The notes beneath the pieces were generated by a model. It saw only the letters and a program-made list of their open reading frames with translations, was not told where the DNA came from and searched no databases. A DNA stretch of 51,389 nucleotides from Gp6-AA40 sp046732795. GTDB taxonomy: Bacteria; Acidobacteriota; Vicinamibacteria; Vicinamibacterales; UBA2999. Position numbers and translations under genes: made by a program. The first letter of the stretch is position 1. The number at the start of each line of letters is the position of its first letter. The stretch spans positions 1 through 51,389 of the forward strand of contig JBKPNV010000087.1 in assembly GCA_046732795.1 (NCBI GenBank), read 5' to 3'. Below are positions 15,976 to 25,720 of this stretch, in pieces.

Positions 15976-16493
15976 GAACGCGATCCATCGTGGGGCTGGT
16001 CTTGACGGACAGCCGCGCGGGGCGGGTCTTGCTTCGTAGACCCGCCGCTCTGGCCATCGAGCACCAGCGCCCGTTCGATCACAGCTGTTGCCTGCAACGT
16101 GAGATCGTAGGTGACCAGATCGCGAGGGTCAGCAAACACCGCCTCGGCGACGTCGGAACTGGCGTACATAGAGCCACCGCTGGGCCAGCACAGGTAATCC
16201 ACCAGCACGAAGTGATACATCACCCGTCCCTCTTCGTCACGCGTGATGCGGTCGAGCACTTCGATCACCGGGCCCACGCGCACCTCGAGCCCCGTCTCTT
16301 CGAGCATCTCGCGAACCAGGCACGCTTCAAGCGTCTCACCGACTTCGACCGCCCCACCTGGAAGGCTCCATTGTCCGGCCAGCGGCTCGTGCTTCCGCTT
16401 CACGAGCAGCACTTTTCCCTCGAGCACGATCACAGCGCCCACGCCGACGAACGGACGATCGGGGTACTTGCGCCGGTCGTTCACTTTACTCAC
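15972..16493 (-). CDS. Nudix hydrolase
   Basis: 173 residues. A perfect Nudix box GX5EX7REUXEEXGU runs from G47 (GGAVEVGETLEA) to REMLEETGL (61-69). The fold begins VGVGAVIVLEGKVLLVKRK. Such enzymes cut nucleoside diphosphates linked to another group; ADP-ribose or oxidised nucleotides are likely candidates. GTG start; the first 8 bases overlap the end of the YjbQ gene. The last 30 residues (from about GQSGGSTKQDPPRA) look non-native and are encoded across a 9-bp palindrome at 16021-16046, suggesting a repeat has been captured as coding sequence. Confidence 0.88.
   Translation of the reverse strand: MSKVNDRRKYPDRPFVGVGAVIVLEGKVLLVKRKHEPLAGQWSLPGGAVEVGETLEACLVREMLEETGLEVRVGPVIEVLDRITRDEEGRVMYHFVLVDYLCWPSGGSMYASSDVAEAVFADPRDLVTYDLTLQATAVIERALVLDGQSGGSTKQDPPRAAVRQDQPHDGSRS
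16021..16046. repeat. Palindrome GGCGGGTCT-N8-AGACCCGCC inside the Nudix gene tail
   Basis: GGCGGGTCT (16021-16029) and AGACCCGCC (16038-16046) form a perfect 9-bp stem with loop TGCTTCGT. The same GGCGGGTCT...AGAC core occurs at 44209-44239, and the GGCGGGT/ACCCGCC part at 27079-27104. Here the element lies within coding sequence close to its 3' end. Confidence 0.7.
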
Positions 16494-16899
16494 CCATCAC
16501 TTTGATCACGACCCGTTTTTTCCTCTGTCCATCGAACTCGGCATAGAACACCTGTTCCCACGGACCCAGATCGAGCTTGCCCGCCGTGATCGGGAGGATG
16601 ACCTGATGCCCCATCAGGGTGCGCTTGAGATGCGCGTCGGCGTTGTCCTCCCCGGTCTGATGGTGCCTGTAGTCGCCTCCCGCCGGCGCGAGCTTCTCCA
16701 GCCAGACTTGAAAGTCGTCGATGAGCCCGCTCTCCCAATCGTTCACGTACACGGCAGCGGTGATGTGCATCGCCGAGACGAGGACCATCCCTTCTTTCAC
16801 GCCACTCTTCTCGACGACCGATGCGACCTCGTCGGTGATACGGACGAACTCCTGTCGCTGCTTCGTGTTGAACCAGAGATACTCTGTTGATGTCGTCAT
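16486..16899 (-). CDS. YjbQ-family protein (UPF0047)
   Basis: 137 residues, matching the family length. Recognisable segments are the central LVSAMHITAAVYVNDWESGL, the HHQTGEDNADAHLKRTLMGHQV block with its conserved His residues, and GKLDLGPWEQVFYAEFDG near the end. Members form trimers; some complement thiamine-phosphate synthase mutants, though the physiological role is still unclear. It is the first gene of an overlapping operon with Nudix and HD hydrolases. Upstream (16900-17078) there is only degenerate repeat DNA. Confidence 0.88.
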   Translation of the reverse strand: MTTSTEYLWFNTKQRQEFVRITDEVASVVEKSGVKEGMVLVSAMHITAAVYVNDWESGLIDDFQVWLEKLAPAGGDYRHHQTGEDNADAHLKRTLMGHQVILPITAGKLDLGPWEQVFYAEFDGQRKKRVVIKVMGE

Positions 16900-16904
16900 A
16901 GCAC

Positions 16905-17060
16905 TGCAGTTCCACGTTCCGAGTTCCAGGGTCCCCGTTCGTGTTCATGGTTCACGTTCAGAGTTCACGGTTGATGGTTCGGCGTTCAGGCCGGGAACGG
17001 CGAATCAGGAACCCAGAACCGGAAACTCCAGAGCCGAAGACGAACATGGAACATGGACCA
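16905..17060. repeat. Degenerate GTTCACG / GGAACC short-unit repeat region
   Basis: The gap between the YjbQ gene and tsaD is made of variants of a 7-8 base unit: GTTCCACGTTCCGAGTTCC, GTTCATGGTTCACGTTC, then complement-like GGAACCCAGAACC and GAACATGGAACATGG. Similar material occurs at 15310-15400 and 6660-6755. Units are too diverged for a microsatellite; no gene is supported. Confidence 0.7.
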
Positions 17061-17078
17061 GGAAAATGTGAGTTCTAT

Positions 17079-18143
17079 TCAGAGTTTGAGTGCAGCGTCC
17101 GCGTTCAGATTCCATCCGGCGGTCGTTCCCGACCGATACGCCCGTAAGCCAGCGGCGGCAATCATCGCCGCATTGTCCGTCGAGAGGGCCAGACTCGGGA
17201 TGAACACCGGAAGCTCGCGCAACTCCCCGCGGACGGCTGCGTCGGCACGCAGCCGACTGTTCGCCGAGACGCCGCCAGCGATGCCCACGCTTTGCGCGCC
17301 GTAGGACCGGGCTGCTTCGAACAATCGATCGAGGAGCACTTCAACGACGACGCGTTGAAAGCTCGCGCAGAGGTCGCGAATTTCGTCTTCGGGCAACGCA
17401 TCGGTGTCGCCCAGTCCCAACGCCGATCGCCTGGTGCTCACGTGTCGCAGCACGGCGGTCTTGAGGCCGCTGAAACTGAAGTCACGTCGCCCGGGAAGGT
17501 CAGGCGCGTTGCGATCAGCGTGAGTCAGCCGTGTTTTCGGCAGGCTGACCGCGCGGTCATTTCCATTGCGTGCGAAATGATCGATCACAGGACCGCCGGG
17601 ATAGCCAAGACCGAGCAGTTTTGCGACCTTGTCGTACGCTTCACCCGCCGCATCGTCACGTGTCCGGCCAATCAGCTCGAGCGCGCCAGGCGACCGGATC
17701 CCATAGAGGCTCGTGTGACCGCCCGAGACGATGAGGACGACGGCGGGCAGCGGCATCTCACCGCCGTCGAGCACAAGCGATTCGACATGACCTGCCAGGT
17801 GGTGCACAGGAATGAGTGGCACATTGCTCGCCCAGGCGAGCGACTTCGCGAACGCGACGCCCACCAGCAAGGAGCCGACAAGCCCCGGCCCCTGCGTCAC
17901 GGCGACGGCATCGTAGCGCGCGTGTCCCCCGTCGAGCAGCGTGCGCTCGACGACGCCACAGATGTCGCGGATGTGCTGCCGGGCCGAAAGCTCCGGCACG
18001 ACACCTCCCCACTCCCGATGGATGGCGACCTGCGACGCGACGGTGCTCGACAGCAGCCGCCACGGCCGCACCGCGTCACCAGTCTCTTCGACCAGCGCGG
18101 CCGCCGTTTCGTCGCACGAGGTTTCGATGCCGAGAACGATCAT
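17079..18143 (-). CDS. tsaD: tRNA N6-adenosine threonylcarbamoyltransferase TsaD
   Basis: 354 residues from ATG 18143, chosen because MIVLGIETSCDETAAAL is the invariant TsaD N-terminus; a longer frame to 18227 would overlap mtnA. Metal ligands H115 and H119 are in HHLAGH, and VSGGHTSLY, GEAYDKVAKLLGL and GGVSANSRLR are present. TsaD transfers the threonylcarbamoyl group to A37 of tRNAs that read ANN codons and acts with TsaB and TsaE, which are not in the window. The gene lies 28 bases after mtnA on the same strand. Confidence 0.95.
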   Translation of the reverse strand: MIVLGIETSCDETAAALVEETGDAVRPWRLLSSTVASQVAIHREWGGVVPELSARQHIRDICGVVERTLLDGGHARYDAVAVTQGPGLVGSLLVGVAFAKSLAWASNVPLIPVHHLAGHVESLVLDGGEMPLPAVVLIVSGGHTSLYGIRSPGALELIGRTRDDAAGEAYDKVAKLLGLGYPGGPVIDHFARNGNDRAVSLPKTRLTHADRNAPDLPGRRDFSFSGLKTAVLRHVSTRRSALGLGDTDALPEDEIRDLCASFQRVVVEVLLDRLFEAARSYGAQSVGIAGGVSANSRLRADAAVRGELRELPVFIPSLALSTDNAAMIAAAGLRAYRSGTTAGWNLNADAALKL

Positions 18144-18171
18144 GCGTCTGTGTGCCGCAAGCAGGACTTCC

Positions 18172-19215
18172 CTACATTCGCACCAGCGCGGCGAGCGACT
18201 CATTGTACGGTGCCCGCGCGATGCCACGCTCGGTGATGATCGCGGTCACGTATTTCGACGGCGTCACGTCGAATGCCGGATTACGGATATGCGCGCCCTC
18301 GGGGGTAAGACGCGCCGACCCGACGTGCGTGACCTCGCGATCGTTCCGCTCTTCGATCGGGATCCTGCTCCCGTCCGGCGTATTCAGATCGACGGTCGAC
18401 AGCGGCGCTGCGACGTAGAACGGAATGCCGTGTTCTCTGGCGAGAACCGCTACTCCGTAGGTGCCGATCTTGTTCGCCACGTCGCCATTGGCCGCGATTC
18501 GATCGGCGCCCACGACCACGAGATCGACGTGCCCGAGCCTCATCATCGAGCCAGCCATGTTGTCGGTGATGACAGTCGTATCGATGCCATCCTTGACCAG
18601 TTCCCAGGCAGTGAGCCGCGCGCCCTGCAGGAAGGGACGTGTTTCGTCGGCAAGAACCGCGATTTTCTTGCCTTGCTCCGATGCGGCTCGAATCACACCC
18701 AGCGCGGTTCCATAGCCTGCCGTCGCCAGCGCACCGGCGTTGCAGTGAGTCAGGATCTTCGCTGACTCCGGTACAAGCGACGCGCCGTGCGCACCCATGG
18801 CCTTGCAGCTGCCGACGTCCTCATCGTGAATCGCTCGCGCCTCCGCTTCGAGCCGCTGCGCGATCTCAGTCACCGATCCGCCGCCCTGCGCCGCCGCGGC
18901 AAACGTCCGCTTCATGCGCTCGATTGCCCAGAACAGATTCACGGCGGTGGGCCGCGTTCCAGCCATCAGATCGCAAGTCTTCTGAAACTCGGTCGTGAAT
19001 TGCTTGGTGCCGGTGGCGCTGCTTCGCCGCATCCCAAGCGCAATCCCCATTGCCGCAGCGACGCCGATTGCCGGGGCCCCACGGATCACCATCGTGCTGA
19101 TGGCCTTGGCAACCTCCTTCGCTGTCTTGCAGGTCACGTAGACCTCAGAAGCCGGGAGCTTCCGCTGGTCAATCATCACAATCGCGTCGTCTTTCCACTC
19201 AATCGTCGGCAGCAT
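18172..19215 (-). CDS. mtnA: S-methyl-5-thioribose-1-phosphate isomerase
   Basis: 347 residues. The family signature ILTHCNAGALATAGYGTALG holds the catalytic Cys (C158), and GADRIAANGDVANKIGTY holds the catalytic Asp (D238); MVIRGAPAIG near residue 42 is also typical. It isomerises methylthioribose-1-phosphate to methylthioribulose-1-phosphate in methionine salvage. No other mtn gene is adjacent; the purine-nucleoside phosphorylase upstream has residues for 6-oxopurines rather than methylthioadenosine. The 197-base upstream gap (19216-19412) has GGTCC- and GTGCGA-type degenerate repeats. Confidence 0.95.
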   Translation of the reverse strand: MLPTIEWKDDAIVMIDQRKLPASEVYVTCKTAKEVAKAISTMVIRGAPAIGVAAAMGIALGMRRSSATGTKQFTTEFQKTCDLMAGTRPTAVNLFWAIERMKRTFAAAAQGGGSVTEIAQRLEAEARAIHDEDVGSCKAMGAHGASLVPESAKILTHCNAGALATAGYGTALGVIRAASEQGKKIAVLADETRPFLQGARLTAWELVKDGIDTTVITDNMAGSMMRLGHVDLVVVGADRIAANGDVANKIGTYGVAVLAREHGIPFYVAAPLSTVDLNTPDGSRIPIEERNDREVTHVGSARLTPEGAHIRNPAFDVTPSKYVTAIITERGIARAPYNESLAALVRM

Positions 19216-19412
19216 CTGTTCTTGGATGATATCTGATGGCCGGCAAAGAAGGCGTGGGCATGAAAACGCCTGATGCGGTGCGATGGAGTGAATGTGCGAG
19301 AGTGCGACGGTCCAGTGGGACGGTCCTCAGGTCCAGCGCAGCGGACGATCGGCCCATCGTGCCTTCGGCTGGACCTCTCAGCGCGTACGTCGTCCGGTCG
19401 CACCGCAGATGC

Positions 19413-19808
19413 TCACGTTTGGAGCAGCGTCGAATCAAACGGCAGCGGCAACAGATCCTTCAGCTGGTATCGCCCGGTCTCGCGCCGCAGATTCGCGAGG
19501 ATCACTTCGAGGTCACCGCCGAACTCCCACAGAATCTGGCGACAGGCGCCGCACGGCGGCGTCGGAGCGCCGGTGTCGGCGACGATAGCCACGCGTTTGA
19601 ACTCTCGATGTCCCTCCGAGAGTGCTTTGAACATCGCGACGCGCTCGGCGCAAATCGTCAGGCCGTAGGTCGCATTCTCGACGTTGCACCCGGTGATGAT
19701 CGTACCGTCGGAGGCCTCGAGCGCCGCGCCGACCTTGAAGTTGGAGTAGGCGGCGTGCGCGTGACGACGCGCGCGACGAGCCGCTGATACGAGCTTAGAG
19801 GCGCTCAA
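19413..19808 (-). CDS. cdd: Cytidine deaminase
   Basis: 131 residues, the size of the homotetrameric class. Zinc ligands and proton shuttle are intact: C53-A-E55 (TICAERVAMF) and C86-C89 (PPCGACRQ); the N-terminus AAYSNFKVGAAL is typical. It deaminates cytidine and deoxycytidine to uridines. I place the start at TTG 19808, where GAGG is 6 bases upstream and the gene overlaps the end of the phosphorylase by 14 bases; no ATG fits the conserved N-terminus. Last gene of the salvage operon, feeding uridine to the phosphorylase encoded first. Confidence 0.9.
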   Translation of the reverse strand: MSASKLVSAARRARRHAHAAYSNFKVGAALEASDGTIITGCNVENATYGLTICAERVAMFKALSEGHREFKRVAIVADTGAPTPPCGACRQILWEFGGDLEVILANLRRETGRYQLKDLLPLPFDSTLLQT

Positions 19809-20613
19809 GGATGCCCTCGAGCAAGGAAACGAACGACCCGCGTACCCGTCGTGCCGTCTCGATGACTTCCTCATGCACGAGCGGCTGCGGGAGCACACCG
19901 GCCGCCATGTTGGTGATGCACGAAATGCCCAGCACCTCCATCCGCATGTGTCGTGCGGCGATGGCCTCGGGAACGGTGGACATTCCAACGGCATCCGCGC
20001 CCCACCCGCGGAACGCCCGGATCTCGGCGGGCGTCTCGTAGCTGGGTCCATGCACCGCCACATAGACGCCGTGACGCAGTTCGATGCCCAGCGCGTGCGC
20101 TGCCGTATCGGCGATGGCCCGCAGCCGGCGCGAGTACACCTCGCTCATGTCCGGAAAGCGCACGCCGAAGCGCTCGTCATTCGCTCCGGCCAATGGATTG
20201 CTGCCGAGCATGTTGATGTGATCATCGATCACCATCAGCGCGCCCTGAGCGAAACCGGTGTTGATGCCGCCGGCGGCATTCGTCAAAATGATCTGCTTCA
20301 CCCCCAGGCGGCCCATCACGCGTGTAGCGAACACGACAGTCGCCAGATCGTGCCCTTCATAGAAGTGGACCCGGCCGGACAACGCCGCGATGCGCTGGCC
20401 CGCCACGTCGCCGACGACGAGACGGCCCGCGTGGCCGACCACGTTCGACGCCGGCCAGTGTGGAATCGCGGTGTAATTCGTGGCGACGGCGTCACCCAAT
20501 GTGTCGGCGAAATCTCCAAGTCCGGAGCCAAGCACGATCGCGGTCTCGGGCAGGCGGCCACAACCCGCGCGAACTGCGGCAGCAGCCTCTTCGACCTGTT
20601 CGTAGGCACCCAC
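19795..20613 (-). CDS. Purine-nucleoside phosphorylase (trimeric type)
   Basis: 272 residues. GSGLG (29-33) binds phosphate, with H83 in RVHFYEGHD; E193 (GPSYETPAE) and N235 (CITNMAAG) are the 6-oxopurine-binding residues. Methylthioadenosine phosphorylases carry other residues at these sites, so inosine and guanosine are the expected substrates. It cleaves nucleosides to base and ribose-1-phosphate. The GTG start at 20613 shares its first base with the TAG stop of the transporter gene (TAGTG), so the genes are translationally coupled. Confidence 0.92.
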   Translation of the reverse strand: MGAYEQVEEAAAAVRAGCGRLPETAIVLGSGLGDFADTLGDAVATNYTAIPHWPASNVVGHAGRLVVGDVAGQRIAALSGRVHFYEGHDLATVVFATRVMGRLGVKQIILTNAAGGINTGFAQGALMVIDDHINMLGSNPLAGANDERFGVRFPDMSEVYSRRLRAIADTAAHALGIELRHGVYVAVHGPSYETPAEIRAFRGWGADAVGMSTVPEAIAARHMRMEVLGISCITNMAAGVLPQPLVHEEVIETARRVRGSFVSLLEGILERL

Positions 20614-22040
20614 TAGAGCAGCATTCCCGCGATCGTCGCCGTCAGGAAGTTGGCGAACGTTCCAGCGAGCATGGCCCGCACCCCGAGCCTTGCCAGATCG
20701 TGCCGTCGTTCGGGAGCAAGCGCGCCAATTCCACCGATCTGAATGCCGATCGAACTGAAGTTGGCAAAGCCGCAGAGTGCGAACGTCGCGATCGTGAACG
20801 ACTTCGGATCGAGCGTGGCCTTCAGCGGCCCGAGCTGTGAATAGGCGACAAACTCGTTGAGAACCATGCGGGTTCCCAGCAGATTCCCGATGGTTGGCGC
20901 ATCGTGCCACGGCACCCCCAGCGCCCACGCGATCGGCGCGAACACGTACCCGAGAATCGACTGGAGGCTCAAACCGGCACCGAAGCCGGCGGTACGTTGC
21001 AGATTGTCGCCCAGCAGTCCGAGCCCCGCGTTCAGGAGCGCGACAAGCGAAAGGAAGGAGATGAGCATCGCACCGACGTTCAGCGCCAGATGCAGGCCTT
21101 CACCGGTGCCGCGCCCGATGGCATCAATGACGTTGACGTCGGTCTTTTCGACCTTCAACCGCACCGTGCCCATCGTTTCAGGCTGGGCGGTCTCGGGCAC
21201 GAACATCTTGGCCATCATCAGCGTTCCCGGCGCCGTCATGATCACCGCCGTGAGCAGATGCTGCGCTTCGACGCCGAAGAGGATGTAGGCTGCCATCACG
21301 CCACCGGAGATGTGCGCCATCCCGGCCGTCATCACCGTCATCAACTCGGATTCCGTCATGCGCGGAAGAAAGGGCCGGATGGTGAGCGGCGCTTCCGTTT
21401 GGCCCATGAATATGCTCGCCGCGACGTTCAACGACTCCGCGCCACTCGCCCGCATGAATCGACGCATGACGACCGCAAACAGCCGCACGACGAACTGCAT
21501 GATGCCGAAGTAGTACAGCATCGCGAACAACGCGGCGATGAAGATGATCGTCGGCAGCACCATGAAGGCGAATAGATTCAAGTACCGATCGCCATCGGGA
21601 CCGAGAACCGTCGTGATCACGCGCCGCCAAACGTCTGGGTTACCCAGCGGCCCGAACACGAAGTCCGACCCGATGACGGAAAAATTCAGGAGACGCGTGA
21701 TCACGGTGCCGATGCTTTGAAACAGCGCGCGGCCGGCACTCGTCTTCAGCACAATCAACGCGAAGAGGAACTGCAGCCCTAATCCCCACGCCACCGTGCG
21801 GTAGTCAATCGACCGTCGAGCCGACGAGAGACAATAGGCGAGCGCCAGGATGAGCGCCAAGCCCGCGACCGGTTGCACGCGGCTTGCACCGGCGAAGCCG
21901 AGCGCAATGGCCACGGCGGCAATCCCGGCGAGACCGCCGAGCAGCGTCAGGTCGGCCTTCGTCCATGGCTCTCTTCGTGGAGCCGGCGCTCGGGACTCGG
22001 GATTCGAGAGCCGGGATTCGACGCCCGTGCTCACATCCAC
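20613..22040 (-). CDS. NupC-type concentrative nucleoside transporter
   Basis: About 475 residues with some ten or more hydrophobic helices. The CNT family motifs MGQTEAPLTIRPFLP and GMAHISGGVMAAYI are clear, as are GTRMVLNEFVAYSQL and CGFANFSSIGIQIGG. It imports nucleosides by cation symport. The start is uncertain: the open frame continues to 22163, but upstream bases belong to deoA, and residues before WTKADLTLLGG are encoded in a GGGACTCGGG-like degenerate repeat (21985-22025). GTG 22040 follows AGAAGAAAG and is my choice. It lies between two phosphorylases of the same pathway. Confidence 0.88.
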   Translation of the reverse strand: MDVSTGVESRLSNPESRAPAPRREPWTKADLTLLGGLAGIAAVAIALGFAGASRVQPVAGLALILALAYCLSSARRSIDYRTVAWGLGLQFLFALIVLKTSAGRALFQSIGTVITRLLNFSVIGSDFVFGPLGNPDVWRRVITTVLGPDGDRYLNLFAFMVLPTIIFIAALFAMLYYFGIMQFVVRLFAVVMRRFMRASGAESLNVAASIFMGQTEAPLTIRPFLPRMTESELMTVMTAGMAHISGGVMAAYILFGVEAQHLLTAVIMTAPGTLMMAKMFVPETAQPETMGTVRLKVEKTDVNVIDAIGRGTGEGLHLALNVGAMLISFLSLVALLNAGLGLLGDNLQRTAGFGAGLSLQSILGYVFAPIAWALGVPWHDAPTIGNLLGTRMVLNEFVAYSQLGPLKATLDPKSFTIATFALCGFANFSSIGIQIGGIGALAPERRHDLARLGVRAMLAGTFANFLTATIAGMLL

Positions 22041-22059
22041 CGCTTTCTTCTGCGCGTCA

Positions 22060-23364
<1,305 letters not shown>

Positions 23365-23384
23365 CGAGCGCAGTATACGAAAGT

Positions 23385-23457
23385 CGCGCGGAGGCCGGGC
23401 TCGGGACCCGGGACTCGGGCCCGGGCTCGGGGCTAGGGATACGGGATCCCGGCTCCA
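23385..23457. repeat. Degenerate GGGACTCGGG repeat between deoA and the HEAT gene
   Basis: Variants of GGGACTCGG and GGGCTCGGG run head to tail (GGGCTCGGGACCCGGGACTC, then GGGCCCGGGCTCGGGGCTAG). The same kind of repeat occurs at 21985-22025 and 46745-46825, always at a gene boundary. Both divergent promoters of this gap must lie within or beside it. Confidence 0.75.
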
Positions 23458-23473
23458 TTAGAATCGATACGCA

Positions 23474-25720
23474 ATGCCGCCACCGCTAACCGAGCCGATG
23501 GCCGTCGAGCAGAGCGCGCTGTTGACTGACTTCGCTCGAACGTGCAAGGCGGCCGCGCGCGCAGTCTCGTTGTATCCGGGCACGCATCCCGCAATCGCGG
23601 CCTCGCTCTCGCGGCTGGTTGCCGCCACCGCACGACTGACCCGCGATGGGCCCGTGAAGTTCGCCGTTCATCGTGACCTGCTCGCCATCGAGGGTCGCGC
23701 CCCGCTGCGCCCGGACTCCTCCATCGGCGAGCTCGCCACGTTGCTCCACGAACGATTGATTGGCCGACTCACGGTCCAGCCTGAGGCCGACGCCGGCGAC
23801 TGGTCAGTCCTTTTGCTCCTCCTGGCGCGTCCACCCGACGACCTGATTGCGAGTGGCGGCATCGGCCAGGCGTGGACCGCGACTGGACGAACGCACGTCG
23901 AAATCCGCGAGATCGACTACGCCGAGGTGCTTCGCGAGCGCGGCGGCAGCGAGGCTGACTGGGATCGAATCATTGCCTGCTGCTTACAGGGCGAGCGCGG
24001 CAGCCTCGATGAGAGCGCCCTGGCGTCGCTTCTCGACGCGCTGGACGACCCGGTTCACTTTTCGCGGCTGCTCGACCAGCTGCAACAAACGCCGGCGGCG
24101 GGCGACATCAAGGTTGGCGCGCGTGTCGGAGCCCTCTTGCAATTGTTGCGAACCGCCATCGATGCGGCTCGCGCGCGGGGCGAGGAGGCTGTCGAACGTG
24201 CGTTCGAGACGATTGCCGCATCCTGCGCCAGCCTGACGCCAGACATGATGCTTGCGTTGCTCGAACGCCGTGAGTCGCCGATCACCGACGAGGCCACCCT
24301 CGCCAGGCAAGTCGTCGATCGCATGACCGGTGACACGTTCGCCGTGTTCATGGCGCGCTCAGTCGCGCGCGATCGCGCGGCCACCGAGCGCCTGGCCCAG
24401 GCGCTGGATGCGCTCGTCCCTGCCCGCGACCACAAAGCGCGCGTCGTCGAACTGGCCAAGGCGGAGGCGCTCGAGAGCGCGCTTGGCGAGGAAAAGGGGT
24501 TCGAGCAGCTGTGGGCGAATGTCGCTAACACCGTGATGTCCTACTCGATGCTGTCCTACTCGGACAGCTCCTGGATCTCGGATCAATACGGGAAACAGCT
24601 TTCAGCGTCGAAGAAACGGGCGATCGAAGTCGAACGTGTCTCCGACGATCCGCCCGAACGGGTTCAGGAATGGATCGCAACGGTGAGCAGTGCCGCGCTC
24701 GAACAGCTCGACCTGGCGATGATTCTCGATCTGCTTCGAATCGAAGGCATACGGGAACAGTGGGAGCCAATCGCCGTAGTCGCAGCGTCCGAGATTGAAC
24801 GGCGCACGCTCGCTGGCGATGTCGCTGGCGCGTATTTATTGATTGACGCGCTGGTGAAAGAGACCAGGACGGATGGGCGACCCGAGCTGCGGCCGGCCGC
24901 CACCAAAGCGGTCGAACATCTTGGCGCGGGTCCGATCGCCCGCCATATCGCGATTCATTTCCGCACCATCATCGACGAGGAAGTCGAGCGGTTCAATCGG
25001 CTTTGCCAGCTGATGGGTCCCGGCGTCGTCAGGTCGTTGGCGGATGCGCTGGCGCGTGAGGAGAACGCGGTCGCGATTCGTCGCCTTGGAAATCTGCTGT
25101 TGAGTTTTGGGACCGCCGGCCGCCGCTCGGTCGAGCAGTTGAAGAATTCACCCAATCCGGCCGTTCGCCGGACGGCGGTCACGTTGCTCCGCCGCGCAGG
25201 CGGCCAGGAGGCATTGCTCGAGCTCGCCTCGATGCTGGGCGACGACGATCCAGATGTGCAACGAGAGTCAATCCACGCCATCGTGGAAATCGGGAATACG
25301 AATGCGTACTCAATCCTGCATCGACTGCTGCTCGAGGCCGACACACCGCGCGACAGCGCCTTGCGCGAGCTGGTCGGACTGCGCGACGACAAGGCAGTGC
25401 CTCTCTTCAGCTATGTGCTTTCCAAGGGAGAGCCACGCGGAAGACTGGTCGGGATACACCTGTCGATCATCGAGGCACTCGGGACGATGAAGCCCCGCCC
25501 CGAGTCGATTCGCGCGCTTCAGCAGGTCCTTCTGCGAGGTCACTGGTGGATGCCGTTCCGTACCGCGACACAGCGGCAGGCCGCCGCCGTAGCGCTGCGG
25601 CGGCTGGGCACAGCAGAGTCGCTCGCCGTACTCGAAGCCGCGGTCACCTCAGGTGGGCGCAGTGTCAGAAGGATTGCAAAAACTGAACTCGCGATGGTGC
25701 GGGAGAGGAAGCGCGTATGA
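23474..25720 (+). CDS. HEAT-repeat protein with an N-terminal domain shared with the next gene
   Basis: 748 residues, no signal peptide and no clear membrane helix. The N-terminal domain (about 15-130) has AVSLYPGTHPAIAASL, then KFAVHRDLLAIEG and ELATLLHERLIGRLTV; the next protein has the same order with LYAPGHPLVRRS, IGIVGDELVVGD and ELMRRLQQTGIERIVI. The middle is helical. The C-terminus (about 540-745) is a HEAT array (PAVRRTAVTLLRRAGG, DPDVQRESIHAIVEIGN and others). The stop overlaps the ATG of the HD-GYP gene by 4 bases. Scaffold or partner for that enzyme is inferred; no catalytic motif is seen. An alternative start is ATG 23498. Confidence 0.75.
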   Translation: MPPPLTEPMAVEQSALLTDFARTCKAAARAVSLYPGTHPAIAASLSRLVAATARLTRDGPVKFAVHRDLLAIEGRAPLRPDSSIGELATLLHERLIGRLTVQPEADAGDWSVLLLLLARPPDDLIASGGIGQAWTATGRTHVEIREIDYAEVLRERGGSEADWDRIIACCLQGERGSLDESALASLLDALDDPVHFSRLLDQLQQTPAAGDIKVGARVGALLQLLRTAIDAARARGEEAVERAFETIAASCASLTPDMMLALLERRESPITDEATLARQVVDRMTGDTFAVFMARSVARDRAATERLAQALDALVPARDHKARVVELAKAEALESALGEEKGFEQLWANVANTVMSYSMLSYSDSSWISDQYGKQLSASKKRAIEVERVSDDPPERVQEWIATVSSAALEQLDLAMILDLLRIEGIREQWEPIAVVAASEIERRTLAGDVAGAYLLIDALVKETRTDGRPELRPAATKAVEHLGAGPIARHIAIHFRTIIDEEVERFNRLCQLMGPGVVRSLADALAREENAVAIRRLGNLLLSFGTAGRRSVEQLKNSPNPAVRRTAVTLLRRAGGQEALLELASMLGDDDPDVQRESIHAIVEIGNTNAYSILHRLLLEADTPRDSALRELVGLRDDKAVPLFSYVLSKGEPRGRLVGIHLSIIEALGTMKPRPESIRALQQVLLRGHWWMPFRTATQRQAAAVALRRLGTAESLAVLEAAVTSGGRSVRRIAKTELAMVRERKRV

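Noticed and set aside
16905..17060. Possible CRISPR-like array
   Set aside because: Units are only 7-8 bases, vary freely and have no spacers of constant length; no cas gene is nearby.
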